Part shown: positions 1 to 9,269 of the stretch, in pieces
Position numbering within the stretch: the stretch's first letter is position 1
Layout: every line of letters starts with the position of its first letter
Assembly (NCBI GenBank): GCA_017647795.1
Contig: JAGCJX010000020.1
Location: forward strand, 57,260 to 121,259
Direction of reading: 5' to 3'
Origin: Bacteroidales bacterium
Lineage (GTDB): Bacteria > Bacteroidota > Bacteroidia > Bacteroidales > UBA932
DNA: 64,000 nt
Made by a program: the position numbers and the translations under genes
Notes under the pieces: generated by a model
What the model was told of the DNA's origin: nothing
Databases searched by the model: none
What the model saw: the letters and a program-made list of their open reading frames with translations, nothing else

Positions 1-48
1 CTGTGCCAGGTTCTTAAAATTGCTAAGTATTATCCGGTTCAAGTACAT
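1..48 (-). CDS. recF: RecF, DNA repair ATPase (N-terminal end only, runs off the window)
   Basis: Sixteen codons of a minus-strand gene are visible, starting with ATG at 46-48 and reading out of the window. The encoded start, MYLNRIILSNFKNL, resembles the first strand of RecF (usually M-x-L-x-x-I-x-L-x-N-F-K/Y-N), the SMC-like ATPase that loads RecA at gaps. A divergent Bacteroidota -7 element lies at 77-84, giving a leader of about 23 bases. A RecF next to this type of TPR gene fits what I recall of Bacteroidales gene order. Only the N-terminus is available, so the call rests on a short motif plus context. Confidence 0.7.
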   Translation of the reverse strand, partial: MYLNRIILSNFKNLAQ

Positions 49-76
49 ACGTAAAGATTTGTGCCGATTGTGTAAG

Positions 77-84
77 CAAAGATA
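77..84 (-). promoter_or_regulatory. Putative -7 promoter element for recF
   Basis: On the minus strand this reads TATCTTTG, an exact match to the Bacteroidota -7 consensus TAnnTTTG. It lies 28 bases before the recF ATG. No clear TTG -33 element was found. Confidence 0.45.
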
Positions 85-106
85 TGAATAAATAGCAAAA
101 TAATAA

Positions 107-136
107 TTGGGGTTTTCACTTTTTGTTTTAATTTTG
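107..136 (+). promoter_or_regulatory. Bacteroidota-type promoter of the TPR-yebC-mce-mmd operon
   Basis: TTG at 107-109 (-33) and TAATTTTG at 129-136 (-7) are 19 bases apart, the expected spacing. Transcription would start near 141-143, leaving a leader of about 22 bases before the ATG at 165. Confidence 0.6.
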
Positions 137-164
137 CGCAAATATGTAAAAACCATAAATAGAG

Positions 165-845
165 ATGGCACAGAACACGAAAAATCAATCGAATGAGGCC
201 AATGAGGCCGTAGGACAGGTGGTTTCCAAAGCGGAACTTTTCCTGGAAGCAAACAAAAAGAAAATCACGATCATCACCTTGGCTATCGTGGCAGTCGTGG
301 CAATCGTTTTACTCTTCAACCAATTCTACACCAAACCGTTGAAGGCTGAAGCCGAAGCACAAACTTTTGTTGCTGAACAGTACTTCCGCGCTGACAATTT
401 CGAAGCAGCTTTGAAAGGTGACGGCAACGCACTCGGATTCGAACAAATCATTGACGAATACGGTAACAAAGCTGGTGCTGCTGTTTATTTCTACGCTGGT
501 ATCTGCGAATTGCAATTGGGCAACTATGCAGCGGCTGTGGATTATTTGTCCGCTTACAAAGGAACAGACCCGATCTTGAAAGCACGTGCACTCTGCTGCA
601 TCGGTGATGCTTACGTAGGATTGGAACAATTCGAGAAAGCAGTTCGCTACTTCTTGGATGCAGCCAACGTAATTGACAATGAATTCGTTGCTGGATACTT
701 GTTGAAAGCCGGTATCATCTACGAAGAAATGGGCAAACCGATGGAAGCTTTGAAGCAGTACGAAATCATCAAAGAACAATACGGCAACACCTACGAAGGC
801 CGCGAAATCAACAAATACATCACCCGTATTAAAGTGGCTGAATAA
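165..845 (+). CDS. Membrane-anchored tetratricopeptide repeat protein
   Basis: This 226-residue protein has a charged N-terminus, a single hydrophobic helix at about residues 34-54, then helical TPR-like repeats to the C-terminus (pattern A-x-x-x-L-G-x-Y-x-x-A near residues 110-190). The layout matches the Bacteroidota TPR family that resembles YfgM, so the repeats should face the periplasm and bind other proteins. No catalytic motif is visible. It is the first gene of the operon, two bases before yebC, with its promoter at 107-136. Its partner is unknown. Confidence 0.8.
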   Translation: MAQNTKNQSNEANEAVGQVVSKAELFLEANKKKITIITLAIVAVVAIVLLFNQFYTKPLKAEAEAQTFVAEQYFRADNFEAALKGDGNALGFEQIIDEYGNKAGAAVYFYAGICELQLGNYAAAVDYLSAYKGTDPILKARALCCIGDAYVGLEQFEKAVRYFLDAANVIDNEFVAGYLLKAGIIYEEMGKPMEALKQYEIIKEQYGNTYEGREINKYITRIKVAE

Positions 846-847
846 TC

Positions 848-1573
848 ATGGGAAGAGCTTTTGAATTCCGTAAAGAACGTAAGTTCAAACGCTGGGGCAA
901 CATGGCCCGCGTATTTACCCGTTTGGGCAAAGAAATCACCATTGCTGCCAAATCCGGTGGTCCGGATCCCGACAACAACCCTCGTCTGCGTACCTTGATT
1001 CAAACTGCACGCAGCGAAAACATGCCGAAAGACAACATCGAACGCGCAATCAAACGTGCGTCCGAAAAAGACAAAGGCGATTACAAAGAAGTAGTATACG
1101 AAGGTTACGGTCCTCACGGCATCGCATTCTTGATTGAAACCGCAACCGACAACCCGACCCGTACCGTGGCCAACATCCGTAGCTACTTGAACAAAGCCGG
1201 CGGATCCCTCGGCACCTCAGGCAGCGTGGATTTCATGTTTGAGCACAAATGCGTATTCAAAATGAAGAGCGAAAACCCCGTTGATATGGAAGAGCTCGAA
1301 CTCGAACTCATCGACTACGGTGGAGAAGAAGTTTTCCAAGAAGAAGACGAAAACATCAACATCTACGCTCCCTTTGAATCGTTCGGACAAATCCAAAAAT
1401 TCATCGAAGACAACGGTTATACCTTGGTATCCGGTGGATTTGAACGCATCCCGACCGTAGAACTCAAACGTTTGGGCGCTGACGAACGCGCAGGTTTGGA
1501 AAAACTCATCGAAAAACTCGAGAACGACGAAGACGTACAAAACGTTTACCACACCATGTCTCTCGCAGAATAA
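848..1573 (+). CDS. yebC: YebC/PmpR (TACO1-type) regulatory protein
   Basis: The 241-residue product is full length for the YebC/TACO1 family. Recognisable blocks are the N-terminal RK-x-x-KF-x-R-W segment, the region SGGPDPDNNPRLR, the segment NMPKDNIERAIKR and the block YEGYGPHGIA. Family members have been described as DNA-binding regulators and as translation factors that relieve ribosome stalling. Nothing here separates the two roles. The gene starts two bases after the TPR gene, and 33 bases separate it from the epimerase gene. Confidence 0.93.
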   Translation: MGRAFEFRKERKFKRWGNMARVFTRLGKEITIAAKSGGPDPDNNPRLRTLIQTARSENMPKDNIERAIKRASEKDKGDYKEVVYEGYGPHGIAFLIETATDNPTRTVANIRSYLNKAGGSLGTSGSVDFMFEHKCVFKMKSENPVDMEELELELIDYGGEEVFQEEDENINIYAPFESFGQIQKFIEDNGYTLVSGGFERIPTVELKRLGADERAGLEKLIEKLENDEDVQNVYHTMSLAE

Positions 1574-1606
1574 TACTGAAACATAAACCTTTTTATCAAT
1601 AGAGTT

Positions 1607-2020
1607 ATGGAATTAACACACATTGAGCACATTGGAATCGCTGTTAAATCATTGGAAGAAGCTATTCCTTACTACGAAAACATTCTCGGCTTGAAATGTT
1701 ATGCCATCGAAGAAGTGGCTGATCAAAAAGTTAAAACCGCTTTCTTCAAAATTGGCCAAACCAAAATCGAATTGTTGGAAAGTACCTCTCCGGACGGAAC
1801 CATCGCAGGTTTCATTGAAAAACGTGGCGAAGGTATTCACCACATTGCATTTGCAACCAACGATGTAACCGCAGCTTTGGCTGACGCAGAAGCAAAAGGC
1901 GTTCGTTTGATTGACAAAGCACCCCGCAAAGGTGCAGAAGGTTTGAACATTGCTTTCTTGCATCCGAAGTCAACCATCGGTGTTTTGACCGAATTGTGTG
2001 AAGATCCGAACAACAAATAA
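1607..2020 (+). CDS. mce: Methylmalonyl-CoA epimerase
   Basis: A 137-residue vicinal-oxygen-chelate (glyoxalase-fold) protein interconverting R- and S-methylmalonyl-CoA. The opening block HIEHIGIAV, the GIHHIAF block and the C-terminal LTELCE supply likely metal ligands (about His8, His79 and Glu129), as in known epimerases. It heads the methylmalonyl-CoA decarboxylase genes, 21 bases before mmdA. The enzyme feeds the succinate-to-propionate route: mutase, epimerase, then decarboxylase. The mutase genes are not in this window. Confidence 0.95.
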   Translation: MELTHIEHIGIAVKSLEEAIPYYENILGLKCYAIEEVADQKVKTAFFKIGQTKIELLESTSPDGTIAGFIEKRGEGIHHIAFATNDVTAALADAEAKGVRLIDKAPRKGAEGLNIAFLHPKSTIGVLTELCEDPNNK

Positions 2021-2041
2021 TCATTAACAAAAATACAAATT

Positions 2042-3595
2042 ATGAGCCAACAGCTTGAACAAGTAAAGGCTTTGATTAGCCTCCGCGAAAAAGCGCGTTT
2101 GGGTGGTGGTCAAAAGAGAATTGACTCCCAACACCAAAAAGGAAAATTCACTGCTCGTGAAAGAATCAACATGCTCCTCGATGAAGGCAGCTTTGAAGAA
2201 TTTGATATGTTCGTTACACACCGTTGTACGAACTTCGGTATGCAAGCAACCACCTTCCTCGGTGACGGTGTTGTAACCGGTTACGGTACTGTAGCAGGTC
2301 GTTTGGTATATGTATTTGCACAAGACTTCACCGTATTCGGTGGTTCATTGTCAGAAACTTTGGCAATGAAGATCTGCAAAATCATGGACCAAGCTATGAA
2401 AATGGGTGCTCCTGTGATCGGTTTGAACGACTCAGGTGGAGCTCGTATCCAAGAAGGTGTGAACGCATTGGCTGGTTACGCTGAAATCTTCCAACGCAAC
2501 ATCTTGGCTTCTGGTGTAGTTCCTCAAATTTCTGCTATCCTCGGTCCTTGCGCTGGTGGTGCCGTTTACTCACCGGCTTTGACCGACTTCAACATCATGA
2601 CCAAAGGTACCAGCTACATGTTCTTGACTGGTCCGACCGTTGTAAAATCAGTAACTGGTGAAGACGTTACCCAAGAACAATTGGGTGGTGCAAGCGTACA
2701 CGCAACCAAGAGCGGTGTGGCTCACTTCGCTGTTGACACTGAAGAAGAAGCAATCGCAACCATCCGTGAATTGTTGAGCTTCTTGCCTCAAAACAACATG
2801 GAAGAACCGCCGTACTTGCCGACCAACGACGCGATCGACCGCTTGGAAGACTCCTTGAACGAAATCATCCCGGACAGCCCGAACAAACCGTACGATATGT
2901 ACGAAGTAATCGGTGCTATCGTGGACGACGGCCGCTTCTTGGAAGTTCACCGCGACTACGCGAAGAACATCATCGTAGGTTTCGCTCGCTTTGGTGGTAC
3001 AGCTGTAGGTATCGTTGCCAACCAACCGAAAGTATTGGCCGGTGTATTGGACAACAACTCTTCTCGTAAAGCTGCCCGTTTCATCCGCTTCTGCGACGCA
3101 TTCAACATTCCTTTGGTTACCCTCGTTGACGTTCCTGGCTTCTTGCCCGGTACCCAACAAGAATACGGTGGAATCATCCTCCACGGTGCTAAATTGTTGT
3201 ACGCATACGGTGAAGCTACCGTTCCGAAAGTTACCGTTACCCTGCGTAAATCATACGGTGGAGCTTACTGCGTAATGAGTAGTAAACACCTCCGTGGTGA
3301 CATCAACTATGCTTGGCCGACCGCTGAGATCGCTGTAATGGGTCCTTCAGGAGCTATCGGCATCCTCTACGGCAAAGAAGTGGCTGCTGCTGAAGATCCC
3401 GTTGCATTTGCAGCTGAAAAAGAAAAAGAATACAGAGATGCATTTGCAAACCCGTACAACGCAGCGAAATACGGTTACATCGATGACGTGATCGAACCGA
3501 GAAACACCCGTTTCCGCGTGATCCGCGCCCTCGAACAACTTTCAACCAAGAAATTGGCCAACCCGGCTAAGAAACACGACAACCTCCCGTTGTAG
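2042..3595 (+). CDS. mmdA: Methylmalonyl-CoA decarboxylase alpha subunit (carboxyltransferase)
   Basis: This 517-residue protein is the acyl-CoA carboxyltransferase of the propionyl-CoA carboxylase beta / MmdA family. It moves the carboxyl group from methylmalonyl-CoA to the biotin carrier, forming propionyl-CoA. Two crotonase-like halves are visible, with the family blocks [10 protein letters not shown] and [16 protein letters not shown] in the first half and [13 protein letters not shown] and [12 protein letters not shown] in the second. Neighbouring OadG-, biotin- and OadB-type genes make a membrane Na+-pumping decarboxylase far more likely than a biotin-carboxylase-driven propionyl-CoA carboxylase. 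Confidence 0.95.
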   Translation: MSQQLEQVKALISLREKARLGGGQKRIDSQHQKGKFTARERINMLLDEGSFEEFDMFVTHRCTNFGMQATTFLGDGVVTGYGTVAGRLVYVFAQDFTVFGGSLSETLAMKICKIMDQAMKMGAPVIGLNDSGGARIQEGVNALAGYAEIFQRNILASGVVPQISAILGPCAGGAVYSPALTDFNIMTKGTSYMFLTGPTVVKSVTGEDVTQEQLGGASVHATKSGVAHFAVDTEEEAIATIRELLSFLPQNNMEEPPYLPTNDAIDRLEDSLNEIIPDSPNKPYDMYEVIGAIVDDGRFLEVHRDYAKNIIVGFARFGGTAVGIVANQPKVLAGVLDNNSSRKAARFIRFCDAFNIPLVTLVDVPGFLPGTQQEYGGIILHGAKLLYAYGEATVPKVTVTLRKSYGGAYCVMSSKHLRGDINYAWPTAEIAVMGPSGAIGILYGKEVAAAEDPVAFAAEKEKEYRDAFANPYNAAKYGYIDDVIEPRNTRFRVIRALEQLSTKKLANPAKKHDNLPL

Positions 3596-3618
3596 TCAAA
3601 CCCTTTAAGAAATTACAA

Positions 3619-4533
3619 ATGAAACATATCAAATCATTATTGATTGCAGGGCTGATCTTGATGGGGCTGAACGTGAGCGCTCAAAACCAAACCGACATGC
3701 GTCTGAACGAGTACTTGGTAGAAAATACCAACGACTTCCAAGACGATTTCGGTCAACAAAACGCTTGGTTTGAGTTGTTCAACACATCCTACGGTACCGT
3801 AAACATCGGAGGATGCTACTTGTCCAACGACATCAACAACCTGCAAAAGTACATCATCCCCAAGGGTGACGTTCTCACGGCGATCAAACCCCGCCAACAC
3901 GTCCTCTTCTGGGCTGACGAACAACCTTTCCGTGGTACTTTCCACGTAAACTTCACCTTGGCTGAGTCGGACACCATCTACTTTGTCAGCAGCGACGGAC
4001 GCACCATCATCGACCGCATTGCTGTTCGCAAAGACATTGAACCGAACGTATCCGTTGGTCGTTCTCAAGACGGTGTAGGTTCTAACGATGGTAAAGGCGA
4101 AGGTTGGCAAATCATGCCGAACACCTCACCGAGCACCAACAACGCTGGTGTAGACGCAAAAAGTAAAAGTTCTATCATGGCAGAACAAGACCCGTACGGG
4201 GTCTTGATTGCAATCACTGCAATGTCAGTGGTGTTCCTCGCCTTGATTATCCTGTACTTTGTCTTCAAATTCACCGGTCGCCTGGCAATTCGCAACCAAC
4301 AAACCCGCTCAGACATTGCTACCGAAGGTAAGATTGAAACGGTGAAAGCAGAAGAAAATACCGGCGAAGCCATCGCTGCTATTTCAACCGCTTTGTACTT
4401 GTATGCTGTTGACAACGAAGCTCACGACGAAGAAAGCTTCCAAATCACCATGCGTCACACTGACCGCAGCTACTCACCTTGGAGCTCGAAGATTTACACC
4501 TTGAGACAAGCTCCCCAAGTTAAAAAGAATTAA
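3619..4533 (+). CDS. Lamin-tail domain / OadG-type decarboxylase gamma (delta) subunit fusion
   Basis: The 304-residue product has three parts. Residues 1-21 form a signal peptide ending SAQ. About residues 28-145 look like a lamin-tail (LTD) beta-sandwich, with WFELFN, a LSND turn and the strand FVSSDGRTIIDRIAV. About residues 194-216 are a membrane helix, followed by an OadG-like cytoplasmic tail with AAISTALYLY and PWSSKIYTLR. OadG/MmdD subunits hold the carboxyltransferase and membrane subunit together; classic ones are only about 80-130 residues and lack an exported domain. The gene lies between mmdA and the biotin carrier. The role of the exported domain is unknown. Confidence 0.85.
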   Translation: MKHIKSLLIAGLILMGLNVSAQNQTDMRLNEYLVENTNDFQDDFGQQNAWFELFNTSYGTVNIGGCYLSNDINNLQKYIIPKGDVLTAIKPRQHVLFWADEQPFRGTFHVNFTLAESDTIYFVSSDGRTIIDRIAVRKDIEPNVSVGRSQDGVGSNDGKGEGWQIMPNTSPSTNNAGVDAKSKSSIMAEQDPYGVLIAITAMSVVFLALIILYFVFKFTGRLAIRNQQTRSDIATEGKIETVKAEENTGEAIAAISTALYLYAVDNEAHDEESFQITMRHTDRSYSPWSSKIYTLRQAPQVKKN

Positions 4534-4553
4534 CGGATAACCAGAACACAAAT

Positions 4554-5009
4554 ATGAAAGAATATCAATTGAAAATCAATGGTAACGACTACAACGTTGT
4601 TATCAAAGAGGTAGAGGACAACACCGCAGATGTTGAAGTAAACGGTACTCCTTACCGCGTAGAATACGAAAAACCGATCACCAAACAAGCGAAGAAAGTG
4701 ATCAAGAGCGTAACTCCGGTTGCTAGACCGGCTGCTGCTGCTCCGACCGCTGCTCCCGCTGCCCAACCTGCTGCAGCTCCCGCTGCCGGTGGTGCTGGTG
4801 CGACTGTAACTTCACCCCTCCCGGGTATCATCTTGGACATCGCTGTGAAAGAAGGTGATGTAGTGAAGAAAGGTCAAAAGATCGTTGTACTCGAAGCAAT
4901 GAAGATGGAAAACGTCATCGAATCTACTGCTGACGGTACCGTAACTAGTATCAAAGTTAACAAAGGAGACTCTGTATTGGAAGGTGCTCCGCTCGTAATC
5001 ATTGGCTAA
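4554..5009 (+). CDS. Biotin carrier subunit of methylmalonyl-CoA decarboxylase
   Basis: A 151-residue biotinyl-domain protein. After a short N-terminal domain comes an Ala/Pro-rich flexible linker (about residues 59-84), then the biotinyl hammerhead with EAMKM; Lys117 is the biotinylation site. The domain carries carboxybiotin from MmdA to the membrane beta subunit. The stop codon lies one base before the ATG of mmdB, suggesting coupled translation. It corresponds to MmdC of Veillonella-type complexes. Confidence 0.95.
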   Translation: MKEYQLKINGNDYNVVIKEVEDNTADVEVNGTPYRVEYEKPITKQAKKVIKSVTPVARPAAAAPTAAPAAQPAAAPAAGGAGATVTSPLPGIILDIAVKEGDVVKKGQKIVVLEAMKMENVIESTADGTVTSIKVNKGDSVLEGAPLVIIG

Positions 5010-5010
5010 T

Positions 5011-6165
5011 ATGGAACATACTCAAACAGGTTTCTTGAGTAACCTCGTACAGTTCTGGGAATACACCGGATTTGCGAACTGCAACTTCCAGTATCTCCTC
5101 ATGATCTGCATCGGCTTGATCTTCATCTACCTGGCCATTAAAAAGGACTGGGAACCGATGTTGCTCGTTCCGATCGGATTCGGTATCATTATCGGTAACA
5201 TTCCGTTGTTCCCTGGCTTGAGCGTTGGGGTTTACGAAGAAGGTTCCGTATTGAACATTCTCTACCAAGGGGTGCGTCAAGGATGGTATCCTCCGCTGAT
5301 CTTCTTGGGTATCGGTGCAATGACCGACTTCTCAGCTTTGATCTCCAACCCGAAACTGTTGTTGATCGGTGCTGCGGCTCAGTTCGGTATCTTCGGTGCA
5401 TACGCCATCGCTTTGTTGTTGGGCTTTACTCCCGCTGAAGCAGGTGCGATCGGTATCATCGGTGGTGCTGACGGTCCGACTGCAATCTTCTTGTCTTCTC
5501 GCTTGGCTCCGGACTTGATGGGTGCTATCGCGGTATCTGCTTACTCTTACATGGCATTGGTACCGGTGATCCAACCCCCGATCATGCGTCTGTTGACCAC
5601 CGAGAAAGAACGTCTCATCCGCATGAAGACTCCCCGCGCGGTGTCTCCGACTGAAAAGAAAATTTTCCCGATTGTTGGTTTCCTGTTGACCGCGTTCATC
5701 GTTCCCTCAGGTATTCCCCTCTTGGGTATGTTGTTCTTCGGTAACTTGATCAAAGAAAGTGGTGTTACCCGCCGTTTGGCTGAAACCGCTCGCGGACCAC
5801 TGATCGACGTTATCACCATTTTGATCGGTATCACCGTAGGTTGCTCTACCCAAGCTGACAAATTCCTCCAATGGAGCTCTATCAAGATCTTCATCCTCGG
5901 TTTCTTGTCATTCGTAATTGCAACAACTGCTGGTGTGGCCTTTGTGAAATTCTTCAACTTGTTCTTGAAAGAAGGTAACAAGATCAACCCGCTCATCGGT
6001 AACGCAGGGGTATCAGCCGTTCCGGATGCTGCACGTATCTCTAACAACGTAGGTTTGGAATACGACCGTACCAACTACCTTTTGATGCACGCAATGGGCC
6101 CGAACGTGGCTGGTGTAATCGGAAGTGCTGTTGCTGCCGGTATTTTGCTCGGCTTCCTCGCCTAG
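5011..6165 (+). CDS. mmdB: Methylmalonyl-CoA decarboxylase beta subunit, Na+ pump (OadB/MmdB family)
   Basis: A polytopic membrane protein of 384 residues when started at ATG 5011. An in-frame TTG at 5002 would overlap the biotin carrier stop and is less likely. The family signature GGADGPTAIF, around the conserved Asp tied to Na+ transport, is present, as is GGIGAVPDA-like sequence near the C-terminus (NAGVSAVPDAAR). It decarboxylates carboxybiotin and exports Na+. It is the last gene of the operon; a strong hairpin terminator follows 20 bases later. Confidence 0.95.
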   Translation: MEHTQTGFLSNLVQFWEYTGFANCNFQYLLMICIGLIFIYLAIKKDWEPMLLVPIGFGIIIGNIPLFPGLSVGVYEEGSVLNILYQGVRQGWYPPLIFLGIGAMTDFSALISNPKLLLIGAAAQFGIFGAYAIALLLGFTPAEAGAIGIIGGADGPTAIFLSSRLAPDLMGAIAVSAYSYMALVPVIQPPIMRLLTTEKERLIRMKTPRAVSPTEKKIFPIVGFLLTAFIVPSGIPLLGMLFFGNLIKESGVTRRLAETARGPLIDVITILIGITVGCSTQADKFLQWSSIKIFILGFLSFVIATTAGVAFVKFFNLFLKEGNKINPLIGNAGVSAVPDAARISNNVGLEYDRTNYLLMHAMGPNVAGVIGSAVAAGILLGFLA

Positions 6166-6185
6166 TTACTAGGAATTTATAACTG

Positions 6186-6229
6186 AAAAGACGTGATCAA
6201 AAAAAGTTTGGTCACGTCTTTTTTTTTGT
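6186..6229 (+). terminator. Intrinsic terminator of the mmd operon
   Basis: Arms at 6186-6201 and 6207-6222 form a 16-bp stem (one G-T wobble) with a 5-base loop, and the 3' arm runs straight into T residues. It separates the decarboxylase operon from the V-ATPase operon. Confidence 0.9.
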
Positions 6230-6296
6230 CTAATTTTATAGTCTTATTTGCGAACCTCATTCGTGTACAGAATTTTATAATTAAACACCATACATT

Positions 6297-6905
6297 ATGC
6301 AGAATAAATTGCAAGAACTCACCGACAAGCTCTACAACGAAGGGCTGTCCAAAGGGAAACAAGAAGCGGAAGATTTGAAGGCAAAAGCTCGCAAAGAAGC
6401 CGCTGCGATTGTGGAAAAAGCAAGAGAAGAAGCGGAAGCTTTGTTGGCTCAAGCCCGCAAAGATGCAGAAGAACTCCGCAAAAAAGCAGAAACCGACATC
6501 CGCATGGCCTCTGCCCAAACAGTTGCCTCCATCAAACAAGGTGTCGAAACCATGATTACCACCCGCACCATTGCAGAACCTGCGAAGGCTGCTTTGGCCG
6601 CTCCGGAATTCATCCAAGAATTGGTTAAAACCATCGTGGCTGCTTTCCGTGCTGATAGCGAAGCTTTGGATTTGACCGTTATCCTCCCGGCCAACCTCCA
6701 AAAAGAGTTGGAAGAATTTGCGAAAGCTCAAACTGCTGCCGCTATGCAAGGTGGTTTGGAAGTTCGCTTCTCAAAACAAATTGGAAACGGTTTCAAAATT
6801 GGTCCGAAGAACGGTGGTTACCTCATCAGCTTTACCGGTGACGATTTTGAACAACTCTTTGCTGATTACCTCAGACCTGCGACCCGCAAATTATTATTCG
6901 GCTAA
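6297..6905 (+). CDS. ntpE: V-type ATPase subunit E (peripheral stalk)
   Basis: The 202-residue product begins with a long Lys/Glu/Ala-rich coiled coil (about residues 5-75), then a globular C-terminal part, the standard layout of V/A-ATPase subunit E. It links the catalytic head to the stator. As first gene of the E-DUF2764-A-B-D-I-K operon it follows a terminator. No convincing promoter was found in 6230-6296: there is only a TTATTTG near 6244 without good spacing. Its stop overlaps the next ATG by one base. Confidence 0.88.
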   Translation: MQNKLQELTDKLYNEGLSKGKQEAEDLKAKARKEAAAIVEKAREEAEALLAQARKDAEELRKKAETDIRMASAQTVASIKQGVETMITTRTIAEPAKAALAAPEFIQELVKTIVAAFRADSEALDLTVILPANLQKELEEFAKAQTAAAMQGGLEVRFSKQIGNGFKIGPKNGGYLISFTGDDFEQLFADYLRPATRKLLFG

Positions 6906-7498
6906 TGATGAACCACAATTACCACTACATCATCGCCGGCTTACCGGATTTGGCTCCCGACATGAACGGCAACGCCCCGACTTACGAGTCGTTGGCGGCA
7001 ACCATCAAGGAGCAACTCTCGGAGCGCGACTTGCGGTTGGTTGACTGGTTGGAATACGGCTTTGACGAAGCCCACCTCACGGATCATTTCTACCATTCTG
7101 TAGCCCGTCAAAAGAATCCTTTCCTCGCGGCTTGGTATGCTTTTGACCTTCGTCTGCGGAACGCCAAAGTTGTCTACCTGGAAAAGAAGGCCGGCAAGAA
7201 AGGAACCAGTGCCGTTGTAGGTGACTGGGATCCGGAATTTGAAGAATACACCCGTCTCCAGCAAATCTTTGAAATCCCCAACCTGATCGAACGCGAAATC
7301 GCTTTGGACAAACTGCGTTGGGCAAAAATTTCAGATTTGACGTTGTACGAATACTTCACCATCAACACCATCCTCGCATTTTTGACCAAATGCCGGATTG
7401 CAGACCGATGGAACAAGTTGGATAAAGCAACCGGTGCCAAACTCTTTGAAACCTTGGTTCAAGAAGTACGCGGCACATTTAAAGGTATCGAATTTTAA
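6905..7498 (+). CDS. DUF2764 family protein of the V-ATPase operon
   Basis: A 197-residue soluble protein with no signal peptide and no recognised catalytic motif. The start (HYIIAGLPDL) and position between subunits E and A match the DUF2764 family seen in Bacteroidota V-ATPase operons. Its place is where subunit C sits in other V/A-ATPase operons, and no subunit C gene is present, so it may take over that central-stalk adaptor role. That is inference from position only. Confidence 0.75.
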   Translation: MMNHNYHYIIAGLPDLAPDMNGNAPTYESLAATIKEQLSERDLRLVDWLEYGFDEAHLTDHFYHSVARQKNPFLAAWYAFDLRLRNAKVVYLEKKAGKKGTSAVVGDWDPEFEEYTRLQQIFEIPNLIEREIALDKLRWAKISDLTLYEYFTINTILAFLTKCRIADRWNKLDKATGAKLFETLVQEVRGTFKGIEF

Positions 7499-7517
7499 TA
7501 ATTAATCAATATTCAGG

Positions 7518-9269
7518 ATGAAAACCACAGGAATTGTAACGGGTATCATCGCAAACTTGGTTACCGTTGAGATCAACGGTCCGGTTTCCCAAAACGAAAT
7601 TTGCTTCATCAACGTGGGTGAAGACAAATTGATGGCGGAAGTCATCAAGGTGACCGGAAAAAGCGCCTTTGTGCAGGTTTACGAGAGCACCCGCGCTTTG
7701 AAAAACGGCAATACCGTCGAATTTGAAGGCCACATGCTCGAAGTTACTTTGGGTCCCGGTCTTCTTTCCAGCAACTACGATGGTTTGCAAAACAACCTCG
7801 CTACGATGGAAGGCGTCTTCCTCAAACGAGGCGAATACACCTTACCGCTGGACTTGGAAAAACAATGGGAATTTACTCCGCTGGCAAAAGTGGGCGACCG
7901 CGTAGTCGCTGCTGACTGGTTGGGTGAAGTGAAAGAAGGCTGGTTGCCTCATAAAATCATGGTTCCCTTCGCTTTCGAAGGCGAATACACCATCAAATCC
8001 ATTGCCCAAGCAGGTTCTTACCGCGTGAGTGAAACCATCGCAGTCCTCACAGACGCTTCGGGCGAAGACCGTGCCGTAACCATGACCCAAAAATGGCCCG
8101 TGAAAGTGGCCGTGGGCGGTTACAAAGAAAAACCCCGTCCCTACAAAATCATGGAAACCGGTGTTCGTTGTATCGACACCCTCAACCCCATCGCAGAAGG
8201 CGGTACCGGCTTTATCCCGGGTCCCTTCGGTTGCGGTAAAACCGTGTTGCAACACGCCATCGCAAAACAAGGGGAAGCAGACGTAATCGTAATGGCTGCC
8301 TGCGGGGAACGGGCAAACGAAGTTGTGGAAATCTTCACCGAATTCCCGGAATTGATCGACCCCCATACTGGACGTTCGTTGATGGAACGTACTACCATCA
8401 TCTGTAATACCTCCAACATGCCTGTAGCGGCTCGTGAAGCTTCTGTTTACACCGCGATGACCATCTGCGAATACTACCGTGCGATGGGTATGAAAGTCTT
8501 GTTGTTGGCAGACTCCACTTCCCGTTGGGCACAAGCCTTGCGTGAAATGAGTAACCGTATGGAAGAGTTGCCGGGTGCCGACGCATTCCCGGTGGACTTG
8601 TCAGCCATCATCTCCAACTTCTACGCACGTGCCGGTGTTGTAGTATTGAACAACGGTCAAACCGGTGCGGTTACCTTCATCGGAACCGTATCTCCTGCGG
8701 GTGGTAACTTGAAAGAACCCGTGACCGAATCCACCAAGAAAGCAGCCCGCTGTTTCTACGCATTGAACCAAAACCGTGCAGACAAGAAACGTTACCCGGC
8801 TGTGGACCCGATTGACTCTTACTCCAAATACTTGGAATACCCGGAAATCATCGCCTACTTGAAAGAAAAAGTGGCTCCGGACTGGGTTGACAAAGTGATT
8901 GAAGCGAAAAACATGGTTTTGCGCGGTAAAGAAGTTTCCGAACAAATCAACATCCTCGGTGACGACGGTGTTCCGATTTCATACCACGAAATCTACTGGA
9001 AATCCGAGTTGATCGACTTCATCATCCTCCAACAAGACGCATTTGACAAGATTGACTCTGTCTGCCCGATGGAACGTCAAGAGTTCATGCTCTCTTTGGT
9101 GTTGCAACTCTGCCACGTAGAACGTAACTTCGAAGACTTCGAAGCTTGCTCAAAATTCTACAAAGAATTGATCAACACCTTGCGTCAGATGAACTACTCT
9201 GAATTCAAGAGTGATAACTTCAACAAATACTTGGAGCAACTTAAAAAATTTATGAGCAATGAGCAGTAA
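7518..9269 (+). CDS. ntpA: V-type ATPase catalytic subunit A
   Basis: A 583-residue catalytic subunit. The P-loop GPFGCGKT is at about residues 235-242, followed by ACGERANEV and SRWAQALREMSNRMEELPG. The bulge domain expected of V/A-type A subunits lies between the N-terminal barrel and the P-loop. It hydrolyses or makes ATP in the A3B3 head. The reading frame overlaps that of subunit B by 11 bases, so the two are probably translationally coupled, as suits their 1:1 stoichiometry. Confidence 0.97.
   Translation: MKTTGIVTGIIANLVTVEINGPVSQNEICFINVGEDKLMAEVIKVTGKSAFVQVYESTRALKNGNTVEFEGHMLEVTLGPGLLSSNYDGLQNNLATMEGVFLKRGEYTLPLDLEKQWEFTPLAKVGDRVVAADWLGEVKEGWLPHKIMVPFAFEGEYTIKSIAQAGSYRVSETIAVLTDASGEDRAVTMTQKWPVKVAVGGYKEKPRPYKIMETGVRCIDTLNPIAEGGTGFIPGPFGCGKTVLQHAIAKQGEADVIVMAACGERANEVVEIFTEFPELIDPHTGRSLMERTTIICNTSNMPVAAREASVYTAMTICEYYRAMGMKVLLLADSTSRWAQALREMSNRMEELPGADAFPVDLSAIISNFYARAGVVVLNNGQTGAVTFIGTVSPAGGNLKEPVTESTKKAARCFYALNQNRADKKRYPAVDPIDSYSKYLEYPEIIAYLKEKVAPDWVDKVIEAKNMVLRGKEVSEQINILGDDGVPISYHEIYWKSELIDFIILQQDAFDKIDSVCPMERQEFMLSLVLQLCHVERNFEDFEACSKFYKELINTLRQMNYSEFKSDNFNKYLEQLKKFMSNEQ

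Noticed and set aside
6243..6250. V-ATPase operon promoter at CTTATTTG
   Set aside because: It lacks the TA of TAnnTTTG and the nearest TTG is only about 14 bases upstream.
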